Positions 7,440 through 14,617 of a DNA stretch of 17,156 bases are shown one piece after another. The position numbers and the translations under genes are program-made. The notes under the pieces are model-generated. The model saw nothing but the letters and a program-made list of their open reading frames with translations. It was not told the origin of the DNA and ran no database searches. Each line of letters opens with the position of its first letter. The stretch's first letter is position 1. Origin of the DNA: Candidatus Woesearchaeota archaeon (GTDB lineage Archaea > Nanobdellota > Nanobdellia > Woesearchaeales > GW2011-AR15); contig JAFGSP010000154.1 of assembly GCA_016934775.1 (NCBI GenBank), positions 1-17,156 on the forward strand, read 5' to 3'.

Positions 7440-8156
7440 TTATCTTACTATTTTAGTTTCTATATTCCCCTGTGTAAGCTTGTTCAGTGCATCAAAGAAT
7501 TCATTCTGGATTCCAGCGGGAATCTCGACTGAGCACAGCCAGGACCCGTCTGAGAGCCAGTTATCCATCTTTATCTTTCCGAATTTATCAACTACTGAAT
7601 ATGCTTTGCCGGCATACAATGAAGGTATCTTTACCTGTATTTCCTTTGTAGCCAGCTTGATTGGGATTATGGGCTTGAGCGAAGACACGATATCATTCAC
7701 CTGATCTCCAGGCTCTTTGAAATCATCTATCTTTACTCTTGCCTCTTCCATTGCGGCCTCTATTCTATTCCTGGGATGCGGCAGCCCTGTCTTGGGGTCG
7801 ACTGCATTCCTAGTTATTATGTCCAGGATCTTGTTTTTCTTCTCTTTCCTCTTATCTTCCCTGTATTCCTGGGTGAACTGGATCTCGCCATCATCCAGGA
7901 TCTTTTTCGCCACAGCAAGGACATCTGTTGTATTGAACAGTGCCTTGAGCTGATCGTGCGATGCCTCAAAACCTTTTTTGGCATCAGCGAAAATCTTCTC
8001 GTACATCATGACCTCCCTGGGATCCATTTCCTTGTTTTTCTTATATTCCAGAATCTTGTCAGGGTCTATTATGATCTCGAAATTCTCTCCTCCTTTTTTC
8101 AGTTTCGCGAGGTTGAGAGAAAGCCTCTCCTGGTCATATGTCTTTGTCGGTCTCAT
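7440..8156 (-). CDS. sdo1: Ribosome maturation protein SBDS/Sdo1
   Basis: A 238-aa homologue of Shwachman-Bodian-Diamond protein, which in eukaryotes helps release the anti-association factor from 60S subunits; the archaeal role is presumed similar. N-terminal FYSH domain (~1-90, with FEIIIDPDKILEYKK and DVLAVAKKILDDGEIQ), a central helical domain with the family signature VDPKTGLPHPRNRIEAAMEEA, and a ferredoxin-like C-terminal domain (~160-238). ATG 8156 directly follows the psmA stop codon (TAGATG). The only Shine-Dalgarno candidate is a weak AAGG in the end of psmA, so translation probably relies on coupling. Confidence 0.96.
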   Translation of the reverse strand: MRPTKTYDQERLSLNLAKLKKGGENFEIIIDPDKILEYKKNKEMDPREVMMYEKIFADAKKGFEASHDQLKALFNTTDVLAVAKKILDDGEIQFTQEYREDKRKEKKNKILDIITRNAVDPKTGLPHPRNRIEAAMEEARVKIDDFKEPGDQVNDIVSSLKPIIPIKLATKEIQVKIPSLYAGKAYSVVDKFGKIKMDNWLSDGSWLCSVEIPAGIQNEFFDALNKLTQGNIETKIVR

Positions 8157-8882
8157 CTATTTCTTGCCTTTTGAATAGGCGACAATCTCCTCCTTTGATA
8201 ATCTCTTGAATTTCTTGTCAGTGACAGACACAAACCCGGCGTCTATCCTCTCTGGGTCGAAGTTCTTATCCAGTGTCTTTTTCAGGGCATTTATGGCCAG
8301 CTTAAATCCATCTTCCATGGACATGTTCTCTTTATATTCCTTGTACAGTATCTCTTCGATCTCAGGCTCTGCTTCTCCGATCACAGATGCCTTGTACTGG
8401 AAATATATCCCTGTAGGGTCTGTCTCAAACAGCTTTGGTTCATTATTGTCTACGCCTGCTATGAGTATTGATACGCCGAATGGCCTGTATCCTCCTGACT
8501 GGGTGGTTATCTGCTTGATGTTGGCTATGTCTTTGACGATTGATATCACATCAATTGGTGCATCATATGTCACCCTGTGCTGCTGCGCCAACACCTGTGA
8601 CCTCTCTATGAGGACACGGGCATCTGAGATAATACCTGAAGCAGTTGCTCCGATGTGCTCATCTATCTTCCAAATCTTCTCGACTGAATCTGAGACAACA
8701 AGCTTGTCCACAAGCCTCTTATCTGAGACAAGGATCACGCAGTCTTTGCAAGTAACACCAATAGCTGTGCTGCCCTGCCTGACAGTCTTTTTTGCATATT
8801 CTACCTGAAGAAGCCTTCCGTCAGGCGAAAACATTGTTATTGCTCTATCATAACCCATCATCTGATGTTGCAATGGTTGCAT
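8157..8882 (-). CDS. psmA: Proteasome subunit alpha
   Basis: A 241-aa alpha-ring subunit of the 20S proteasome. The alpha-type signature YDRAITMFSPDGRLLQVEYA (residues 11-30) is intact, followed by GSTAIGV and CVILVSDKRL strands and the YRPFGVSILIAG segment. The N-terminal extension acts as the gate of the barrel; alpha subunits have no catalytic threonine. No beta subunit or PAN ATPase gene lies in this window. ATG 8882 has GGGAGGT 9 nt upstream. Its position between pop5 and sdo1 reproduces the conserved archaeal proteasome-exosome gene cluster. Confidence 0.97.
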   Translation of the reverse strand: MQPLQHQMMGYDRAITMFSPDGRLLQVEYAKKTVRQGSTAIGVTCKDCVILVSDKRLVDKLVVSDSVEKIWKIDEHIGATASGIISDARVLIERSQVLAQQHRVTYDAPIDVISIVKDIANIKQITTQSGGYRPFGVSILIAGVDNNEPKLFETDPTGIYFQYKASVIGEAEPEIEEILYKEYKENMSMEDGFKLAINALKKTLDKNFDPERIDAGFVSVTDKKFKRLSKEEIVAYSKGKK

Positions 8883-8901
8883 TTTAACTTTACCTCCCTT
8901 T

Positions 8902-9246
8902 TTAGTTTTTTAACTTAACCTCAGTTTTTGCTTTTTTTAAAATTCCTGAAACACCTGCTGTATGTATGATCACAGGGTTTTTATTTATTTCTGTTATCAT
9001 AGACATTGAGACGCTCAGGTGTTTTGCGTATTTATTGTTTATCTTTAATATTCCTCTGTTCTTGCTGTATATCCTCGTGTCCATCAGGCCTGCCATCCCC
9101 AGGGCGAAACTGCCGAAGCATTCCTTGAATGAGCCTTCTATAGCTCTTACTGCATCTTTGTGGGAGATAGGCTGTTCTGATATTGTTTCATACACAACAT
9201 ATCTTTTCTTTGTCCTTAATGTTGGCAATAGTGGTTTTCCTTTCAT
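8902..9246 (-). CDS. rnp2: Ribonuclease P protein component 2 (Pop5 family)
   Basis: A 114-aa member of the Pop5/Rpp14 family, a protein subunit of archaeal RNase P that matures tRNA 5' ends. The opening KPLLPTLRTKKRYVVYE and the later FGSFALGMAGLMDTRIYSKNRGILKIN match the family (leading KPLxPTLRxKKRY, central G-x-A-G). It is the first gene of the psmA-exosome operon and starts 19 bp before psmA in transcription order. The partner Rpp30 gene, often nearby in other archaea, is not here. ATG 9246 gives the normal family N-terminus. The ribosome-binding site is weak (GGCGG). Confidence 0.92.
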   Translation of the reverse strand: MKGKPLLPTLRTKKRYVVYETISEQPISHKDAVRAIEGSFKECFGSFALGMAGLMDTRIYSKNRGILKINNKYAKHLSVSMSMITEINKNPVIIHTAGVSGILKKAKTEVKLKN

Positions 9247-9310
9247 TCATCCGCCACTTTGGAGAATAACAGTGTTTTTTCTCTCTCTGCTAAGAAAGAA
9301 TCAGCAGGTG

Positions 9311-9318
9311 TTTATAAA
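9311..9318 (-). promoter_or_regulatory. TATA box of the pop5-psmA-exosome operon
   Basis: TTTATAAA on the minus strand ends 65 bp before pop5 ATG 9246, predicting a ~40-nt leader, longer than most leaders in this window. No other TATA candidate was seen down to rpoK, so all seven genes may be one transcript. Confidence 0.55.
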
Positions 9319-9364
9319 GGTTGCTACTTATGGGTATATTTGAGTTAGAAAAGGCCTAATTAGC

Positions 9365-10153
9365 TTATTCTACCTGAACAGGTGGACCATATACAGGTAG
9401 GATGTCTACGGAAGGAATATAACTGAATCTCACAGGGATCCTTAAATCTGTGGTTGGAGAATGATAAGTTGTCTGTTCAAATCTTTTAATCTGATCTTTT
9501 TTTTCCTTTGGGATATCGGGGCTCAGAGAGACTGCAAGATATATTTCGTCATTTTCATCAAGCGCTTCTCTAACAATAGGCAGAGGGAGATCATGTTGAG
9601 TGGCCCATTTACTAACTATTTCTTGAGCTTCATCTCTTGTCCTGTGAATCCTACCTTCAAGTGTTTTTGAATGATAATACTCCGGGAACTCTTTAAGCTT
9701 ATCTGCTTTGCTGATGATTCTAATCTCTGTTTTATCTTTCTTCCTCACCATCATAACTTTATAACTAGGTTCAGGATTGCCTGCGTGCTGCACATACCAG
9801 TATTTCTCTACACCACCTGATATGCTGAGATGTGAGTTAGCTACATAAGAAAGCCTTCTTTCTTCTGAAGGTTTATCTTTGTTATTCTCTATATTCATAT
9901 ATTCTGCTAGATCTTTTGCGACTCTTTCCACGGTCATATGTTCCTGGGAAGGACTAATGTTTTCACATAATCTGATAATTACTTTGCCTAAGTCTTTATC
10001 TGGATCTATGTTTTCACATAATCTGATAATTACTTTGCCTAAGTCTTTATCTGGATCTTCTATATAACGTATGTCCAAAAGATTATTATCTAATCTGTTG
10101 ACAAGGTTCATGTGCAAATATGTGCCGAATTCCGGGTCTCTTATTGTAGTCAT
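9365..10153 (-). CDS. Unrecognised cytosolic protein with an internal 17-aa tandem repeat
   Basis: A 262-aa protein I do not recognise. It has no signal peptide or membrane segment and is charged and soluble. Residues ~33-66 contain DPDKDLGKVIIRLCENI twice in perfect tandem, from an exact 51-bp DNA duplication. A middle segment (YWYVQHAGNPEPSYKVMMV) and a Pro-rich C-terminus (VDILPVYGPPVQVE) look like a folded domain, but no catalytic motif stands out. A TATA-like element about 28 bp upstream of ATG 10153 and only a weak GGT before the start suggest a leaderless or very short-leader monocistronic mRNA. It stops ~118 bp from the pop5 start, a gap that holds the pop5 promoter. Confidence 0.72.
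   Translation of the reverse strand: MTTIRDPEFGTYLHMNLVNRLDNNLLDIRYIEDPDKDLGKVIIRLCENIDPDKDLGKVIIRLCENISPSQEHMTVERVAKDLAEYMNIENNKDKPSEERRLSYVANSHLSISGGVEKYWYVQHAGNPEPSYKVMMVRKKDKTEIRIISKADKLKEFPEYYHSKTLEGRIHRTRDEAQEIVSKWATQHDLPLPIVREALDENDEIYLAVSLSPDIPKEKKDQIKRFEQTTYHSPTTDLRIPVRFSYIPSVDILPVYGPPVQVE
9957..10058 (-). repeat. Perfect 51-bp tandem duplication (2 copies) inside a coding region
   Basis: Copies at 9957-10007 and 10008-10058 are identical at all 51 positions, and the flanking bases differ. Because 51 is a multiple of three, it adds exactly 17 residues (DPDKDLGKVIIRLCENI) and keeps the frame. Identity with no silent changes points to a recent event, or an assembly artefact. Confidence 0.97.
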
Positions 10154-10180
10154 CTTACCACTATCCAGTAAACCAGGCTT

Positions 10181-10190
10181 ATATTTAAAT
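10181..10190 (-). promoter_or_regulatory. TATA box for the 262-aa unknown gene
   Basis: Minus-strand ATTTAAATAT ends 28 bp before ATG 10153, consistent with a leader of only a few nucleotides. Confidence 0.5.
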
Positions 10191-10206
10191 CTATTCAGAG
10201 AGAAAT

Positions 10207-10467
10207 CTATTTCTTCTTTTTTATGAACAGCATTACTAAGTTCATTATGATTACACCCAGTATCCCTCCGAGTATCAGGGTGAGAATGCTGTAGAATAAG
10301 ATCAATATAGGAGCCAGCGCGATTATGGCCAGGCCCACGTCAGCCCCTGCTCCTGCCAACAGCGGCTTTAGCAGAAATATAAACAGGATTAATATGCCGA
10401 GAATGCTTCCCGCAAGGAAGTACAGGACATTCTTTGCTATGAATGCCAATATTTTTCTTAGATTCAT
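10207..10467 (-). CDS. Small two-helix membrane protein, unknown function
   Basis: An 86-aa protein with two long hydrophobic stretches (about residues 12-37 and 44-82, the second possibly two helices), a Gly/Ala turn containing AGAGADVG, and a basic KKKK end. No family recognised. ATG 10467 has no Shine-Dalgarno, and the TATA box ends 23 bp upstream, so the transcript is predicted to be leaderless. It lies between two soluble unknown proteins on the same strand but has its own promoter, so a joint function is not established. Confidence 0.75.
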   Translation of the reverse strand: MNLRKILAFIAKNVLYFLAGSILGILILFIFLLKPLLAGAGADVGLAIIALAPILILFYSILTLILGGILGVIIMNLVMLFIKKKK

Positions 10468-10489
10468 GGGGGTAATGAGACTGGTTGAG

Positions 10490-10497
10490 TATAAATA
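10490..10497 (-). promoter_or_regulatory. TATA box for the 86-aa membrane protein gene
   Basis: Minus-strand TATTTATA ends 23 bp before ATG 10467, the leaderless spacing repeated at several genes here. Confidence 0.6.
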
Positions 10498-10509
10498 CTT
10501 AACTACTTA

Positions 10510-11337
10510 TTATGCAGCTGCTTTTTCCTCCTGTTTTGATTCAGGTGTGTAGGTCTCGGCAAAGTTCTTATACTCTCCCATTAGTATGAGAAGGCCTATA
10601 TGTCCTTCCTCTCGGCAGATCTTGCTTAGCTTTTTGCCTTCTCCTCCGAGTTCTTTCCTGAATAAAGTGTCATAAAAAAAACTCAGAGCGCTTTTCGCAG
10701 GCTCAGCCAGCATGTATGGGAAATTGTCCTGTTCATCGTTTTCAGTATGTTCCCTGTGAAGGTAAGATCTGTCCCTTACCTTTGAATAACCTGGAGATCC
10801 TAGTTTGTTTCCTATGCTTAGGAGTTCTTCTGAATATTGGTTTAGTTTCCTCATCAGTTCTCCCAAATGCCAGATATTATTCTTCACTACCAATTCATCA
10901 AATATGTTCAGCTGAATAAATTCTCTTATTTCATACAGGGCTTCAAGTGTTAAGACAACATGGTGCACTCCTGCCATATATCCTGATTCTTTTATCTCTC
11001 TGTGGACTTTCTTTGCCAGTCCAGCGTAGTCTTCTGAAGTAGGCTCTACCTGCAATGCTTCCGGACTTATTAATAGCCTTTCACCATATCTCTGGGTGAA
11101 CCATTCAAATTCCTCATCTGTTCTAATGCATTCTTCAAATCCTGAAATAAACTCATCTCTGAGAGAGACGGCATTTTCAATTGTTGAAATGTGCCTTGAT
11201 GTCGGGTTGACAAGCCTTTTCATGACCTCATTGAGATACTTTTTTACATCACTCTCAAAACGCATAGCGTCCTTTTGATCTGAACCGTCTATCAGAAAGA
11301 AATCAATTCTTGTTTCTAAAGCATGGCTATTGCACAT
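10510..11337 (-). CDS. Unrecognised helical soluble protein (275 aa)
   Basis: A 275-aa protein without signal peptide or membrane helix; composition and spacing suggest mostly alpha-helices. It ends in a charged, Ala-terminated tail (ESKQEEKAAA). Notable segments are SGYMAGVHHVVLTLEALYEI (~119-138), KLGSPGYSKVRDRSYLHREH (~179-198) and EEGHIGLLILMGEYKNFAET near the end. I recognise no family. The ribosome-binding site is exceptionally strong: minus-strand AGGAGGGGGTGAT (11353-11341), 3 nt before ATG 11337. A TATA box about 60 bp upstream gives a ~35-nt leader. It is divergent from the solute-binding-protein gene, so the 184-bp gap holds both promoters. Confidence 0.75.
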   Translation of the reverse strand: MCNSHALETRIDFFLIDGSDQKDAMRFESDVKKYLNEVMKRLVNPTSRHISTIENAVSLRDEFISGFEECIRTDEEFEWFTQRYGERLLISPEALQVEPTSEDYAGLAKKVHREIKESGYMAGVHHVVLTLEALYEIREFIQLNIFDELVVKNNIWHLGELMRKLNQYSEELLSIGNKLGSPGYSKVRDRSYLHREHTENDEQDNFPYMLAEPAKSALSFFYDTLFRKELGGEGKKLSKICREEGHIGLLILMGEYKNFAETYTPESKQEEKAAA

Positions 11338-11396
11338 GGAATCACCCCCTCCTTTTGTCTAAAACTACATAGACTACTTACTTTTAATCATTTGGG

Positions 11397-11408
11397 ATAT
11401 ATAAATAT
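11397..11408 (-). promoter_or_regulatory. TATA box for the 275-aa unknown gene
   Basis: Minus-strand ATATTTATATAT, 60 bp before ATG 11337. Initiation near 11373 leaves a leader containing the long ribosome-binding site. Confidence 0.55.
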
Positions 11409-11450
11409 TTTGAAAGTGTGATGATGTCATACTTTATTCAATATCGATAA

Positions 11451-11486
11451 TTATTTAAACCACATAATCAAAAAACATATATTTAA
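11451..11486 (+). promoter_or_regulatory. Candidate TATA boxes for the solute-binding-protein/kinase genes
   Basis: Two candidates: TTATTTAAA at 11451-11459 and ATATATTTAA at 11477-11486. The second is 36 bp before ATG 11522, close to the spacing of other Shine-Dalgarno-led genes here (38-41 bp). The first would give a ~40-nt leader. They cannot be separated from sequence alone. Confidence 0.5.
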
Positions 11487-11490
11487 TATG

Positions 11491-11505
11491 GACACCATAT
11501 GTGTC
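11491..11505 (+). promoter_or_regulatory. Palindromic candidate operator GACAC-N5-GTGTC
   Basis: A perfect 5-bp inverted repeat (GACACCATATGTGTC) lies between the proximal TATA box and the ribosome-binding site GAGGTGA (11511-11517). In that place a bound regulator would block initiation. This is inference from symmetry and position only. Confidence 0.3.
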
Positions 11506-11521
11506 TAAAAGAGGTGAAAAA

Positions 11522-12843
11522 ATGAAAAAAGCTAATATTATCTTGGCTTGTGTATTGGTTCTGCTGTTTATTGCCGGATGCACGACTTCACAGCAGAGCC
11601 AGAATACACAAGAGACAAGGCAGTCTGAAGAAGTAAACGCCCTTGTGGTCTATCACTGGTGGACCTCTCCCGGAGAAGCTGCGGCTATCAGCAGCCTTGT
11701 CAAGAGCTTTTCTGAAGCACACCCTGATGTGGCAATCATGCCAGCTCCTGTTTATATGCAGTCACAGGATTTTCATGATAAAGTGCTTATGCCTATGGTC
11801 TTTAATGGAGAAGCACCTGATTCGTTCCAGGGCCATCCAGGATATGAGATTAAGCCATATTATGATGCCGGAACACTTGAGACTGTAGATGATATCTGGG
11901 AATTAGAGGATCTTGAATCGGTCATACCAAAAGTGATCCAGGATATAAACAAATACAAAGGCAATACAAAGGCAATTATTACTCTGTCCCTATAGGAGCC
12001 CATAGGTCTAATCTTGTATGGTATAATAAGCAGCTTCTGGATAAGAACGGGATAGACCCATCTGCTCTGGCAGACTGGGATGCCTTCTTTGATGCATGCG
12101 ATAAGCTAAAGGCAAATGGAGTGGAGTATCCGATAGCAATGGCTGAATCCTGGACGCAACTCCTCGCATTTGAAGATATTATAGCCAGCATCGGCCCGGA
12201 ATTCTATGAGGACTGGGTGAACGGGAAAGTCACCTCTGAAGATGACCCGAGGGTTATCGAGGCATTTGAGACATTTGATAAATTTCTGGGCTATACAAAT
12301 CCAGATGCTAACTCTTTAGGTTGGAATGCAGCAGTCGAAAAGGTCATAAAAGGAGAAAGCGCCTTTAATGTTATGGGTGACTGGGCAAACGGCGAATATA
12401 AAGTTGTAGGCATGAAATATGGCATAGATTATGGAACTTTCGCTTTTCCAGGAACAGACGAGGAATATGTTTTGACTGTTGATGTCTTTGTCAGGCCAAA
12501 AGGGACAGCACACCCTGTAAATTCAATAAAATGGCTGAAGTTTGCAGGGTCAAGAGAAGGCCAGGACGCATTCAACCCGATAAAGGGCTCTATCTCTGCA
12601 AGGATGGATTCAGACGTGACTCTGTATGATGACTACCAAAAAACAGCTATTGCAGATTTTAAATCTGTGAAATATGTTTTGCCTAGCAGGGGCCACAGTC
12701 AGCCGGATCCATATGTTAAAGGCCTGGGAACTCTTATGGCAGAGTACTATTTAGACAGGGATGCTGCAAAAGCTGCAAAATCAATGGCAGATCTTACCCT
12801 GAGTGTAAGCAGCGAATATACAACAATATGGTCTTTGACTTAA
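11522..12843 (+). pseudogene. ABC-type sugar solute-binding lipoprotein, frameshifted by an 11-bp tandem duplication
   Basis: The gene encodes a MalE/family-1 extracellular solute-binding protein. ATG 11522 follows GAGGTGA by 4 nt, and MKKANIILACVLVLLFIAGC is a lipoprotein signal with lipobox Cys20. The frame ends early at TAG 11993-11995. The rest (NYYSVPIGAHRSNLVWYNKQ onward, then MGDWANGEY and TVDVFVRPKGTAHP) continues in another frame to 12843. An exact 11-bp tandem duplication at 11952-11973 sits at the break. Deleting one copy joins YKGN to YYSVPIG and restores a 436-aa protein of normal family length. There is no slippery heptamer. No other lesion was seen, so inactivation is recent, reversible, or a sequence error. 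The next gene is a histidine kinase; no ABC permease is in the window. Confidence 0.88.
11952..11976 (+). repeat. 11-bp tandem duplication causing the frameshift
   Basis: AATACAAAGGC occurs at 11952-11962 and 11963-11973, followed by AAT, a 25-nt stretch of perfect period 11. The extra 11 bp shifts the frame by two positions, exactly the change between the upstream and downstream coding frames. Confidence 0.95.
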
Positions 12844-12885
12844 TTTATTTTTAATTTTTTTTTGTTTAGCAGCGAACAGTGAATA

Positions 12886-14487
12886 ATGGCAAAAATAAGG
12901 ACAACAATATTGGTATCGTTCAGCATAGTAATAGCTATGATGCTCTCTTTGAGCCTAGTCTTGTCAGTTGTTCATTCTAATATAGAGAACCAGTATAAGC
13001 AAATTACAGATACTATGATTCTTGAATATGATATTACCGAGACATTTTCAGAATTCATCACCAGCTATACCTTGCTATTAAGGGATATTGAAAACACAGA
13101 ATATGGCTCCAGTTATGAAGATTCCAAGAGCAGGCTGTCTGTAATTTATTCAAAATTAGATAGTGCTATTTTTTTTGAGGAGAGCTGGCTAGTTTACACT
13201 AACCTTAAGAGCATGTCTGAAAGCATAATGGAGGAATGCGACATTGGGCTGGAGAAAACACGAAATAATGATTTTTCAGGGGGCACAGGCATTTACGACA
13301 GGGCATTAAGGGGCGAGGAATACGTAAAAGATAAAACAGCAGAGCTTCTTTTGTCTGAACTGAAATATTCTAAGGAATTACAGGCAAAACTGGACTTCAT
13401 CCGGTCAATGTCACTTGCAATTTCCTTAGTGTTGATCTTATTGATTACAGTTGGCTGTGTTGTATTTGCAGTATCTTTGTCAAACAAAATCAGCGGGCCG
13501 CTGATAAGGCTCTCAGGGATAGCTGAAAAGATAGCAAAAGGCAATCTTAAGATAAGCGTGGATCAGGACCTGTTGAAAAAAGATGATGAGACCGGCAGCC
13601 TATCAAATTCTTTTAATGAGATGGTTAAGAGGCTGGCCAGGGAAATATCTTCCCAGAAGGAGATAAACTCATCTCTAACCAAAGTCAGGCGTCAGGTGGA
13701 GCTGAAGAACAAAGTGCTTGAAGACAGGGAGAAAAAGCTTGTGACGATAAACAGTAAGCTTGAGGTGGCGAACCAGAAGCTGAAAGAACTCGATAAGGCA
13801 AAAGATGAATTCATATCCATAGCAGCTCACGAGCTGAAAACACCACTTACAAGCATAAAAGGATTTGCCCAGCTTCTGAATACCCAGAATGTGATGAAAG
13901 ACAAGAAGAAACAAAGCCATTATCTTGGCCTGGTGAACGAGAACACAGACAGGCTGTACAACCTAATCCTGGATCTGGTGGATTCATCCAGGCTGAGTTT
14001 AGGAAAGCTCAGCATAGATATCAAGGAAGTTAATACTGAGGACATATTCAGGAACATAAAAGAGAACATGAGCCAGGTCATCAAGGAAAGCGGGATAAAG
14101 CCGGTCTTTTCAATAGAGAAAGATGTTCCAAAGGTAAAGGCAGATCCTGAAAGGCTACTGCAGGTGATTAGGAACCTTATAGTCAATGCCACTCATTTTA
14201 CAAAAATAGGCGGGACAATCACATTTGATGTCAGAAAGAAAGGCGATTTTGTGCAGTTTTCAATCAAGGATACAGGAGAAGGCATTCCAAAAGAAAAGCA
14301 GCACCAGATTTTTTCAAGGTTTTACCAGGCAGACGCTTCTTTGACTAGGAAGGTTAAGGGTTCAGGTCTTGGGCTTTCTATATGCAAGGGCCTTGTAGAG
14401 CTGATGAAAGGAAAGATATGGTTTGAGTCTGTTGAGGGAAAAGGGACTACTTTTTTCTTTACAGTGCCTGTTGCTGGGAAGAAATAA
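12886..14487 (+). CDS. Membrane sensor histidine kinase (extracellular sensor, HAMP, HisKA, HATPase_c)
   Basis: A 533-aa two-component sensor kinase. TM1 (~7-29) and TM2 (~174-198) enclose a helical extracytoplasmic sensor of ~145 residues. A HAMP segment with ISGPLIRLSGIAEKIAKGNL follows, then a coiled coil to ~300. The phosphoacceptor is H315 in the H-box FISIAAHELKTPLTSIKG. The ATPase has an N-box with N434 (NLIVNATHFT), G1 DTGEGIP (from 462), and G2 GSGLGLS (from 492). All catalytic motifs look intact. No response regulator gene is present in the window. ATG 12886 starts 42 bp after the solute-binding-protein frame; the T-rich gap holds a TATA-like stretch (12845-12855), so the kinase may be co-transcribed or have its own start. 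The pairing suggests the lipoprotein presents ligand to the sensor. Confidence 0.95.
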   Translation: MAKIRTTILVSFSIVIAMMLSLSLVLSVVHSNIENQYKQITDTMILEYDITETFSEFITSYTLLLRDIENTEYGSSYEDSKSRLSVIYSKLDSAIFFEESWLVYTNLKSMSESIMEECDIGLEKTRNNDFSGGTGIYDRALRGEEYVKDKTAELLLSELKYSKELQAKLDFIRSMSLAISLVLILLITVGCVVFAVSLSNKISGPLIRLSGIAEKIAKGNLKISVDQDLLKKDDETGSLSNSFNEMVKRLAREISSQKEINSSLTKVRRQVELKNKVLEDREKKLVTINSKLEVANQKLKELDKAKDEFISIAAHELKTPLTSIKGFAQLLNTQNVMKDKKKQSHYLGLVNENTDRLYNLILDLVDSSRLSLGKLSIDIKEVNTEDIFRNIKENMSQVIKESGIKPVFSIEKDVPKVKADPERLLQVIRNLIVNATHFTKIGGTITFDVRKKGDFVQFSIKDTGEGIPKEKQHQIFSRFYQADASLTRKVKGSGLGLSICKGLVELMKGKIWFESVEGKGTTFFFTVPVAGKK

Positions 14488-14511
14488 AGAAATGCGGAGG
14501 ACAGGATTCGA

Positions 14512-14541
14512 TTGCAGACTGAAAAACATTGCTTTTCAATT
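14512..14541 (-). other. tRNA-Leu intron 2, T-loop position 54/55 (30 nt)
   Basis: Without it the T-arm cannot form; with it removed the loop reads UUCGAAU, the archaeal consensus. A relaxed bulge-helix-bulge is visible. The central helix is GCAG (exon)/CUGC (intron) with 3-nt bulges GUA and AAU cut as GU^A and AA^U. An 8-bp inner helix AUUGAAAA/UUUUCAGU closes a 7-nt loop. The outer helix is missing, as in HBh'-type introns at noncanonical sites. Confidence 0.88.
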
Positions 14542-14568
14542 ACCTGCGTAAGCACTAAGCTAACAGGT

Positions 14569-14617
14569 GTCTTAATGTCATTGCCATTATTGGCTCATCA
14601 CACCGTTAAGTGCCATC
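14569..14617 (-). other. tRNA-Leu intron 1, canonical position 37/38 (49 nt)
   Basis: A complete bulge-helix-bulge is visible. The anticodon stem ACAGG/CCUGU is the outer helix, CUUA/UAAG the 4-bp central helix, bulges are GGG and ACA, and AUG/CAU is the inner helix. Cuts after the second base of each bulge (GG^G and AC^A) remove exactly this 49-nt segment. Two small internal hairpins are possible (GCAC/GUGU and GCC/GGC). Confidence 0.92.

Noticed and set aside
8206..8808. Plus-strand 200-codon frame opposite psmA
   Set aside because: It is the antisense of a well-conserved proteasome gene, with Ser/Ile-rich low-complexity composition and no initiation signals.
9957..10058. CRISPR-like repeat
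   Set aside because: Only two copies, directly adjacent with no spacer, and in frame within a gene.
11419..11425. GTGATGA in the divergent region as the C box of a C/D guide RNA
   Set aside because: No CTGA D box at a suitable distance and no terminal stem.
11952..11995. Programmed ribosomal frameshifting to explain the split solute-binding-protein gene
   Set aside because: No slippery heptamer or downstream structure is present, and the exact 11-bp duplication fully accounts for the frame change.
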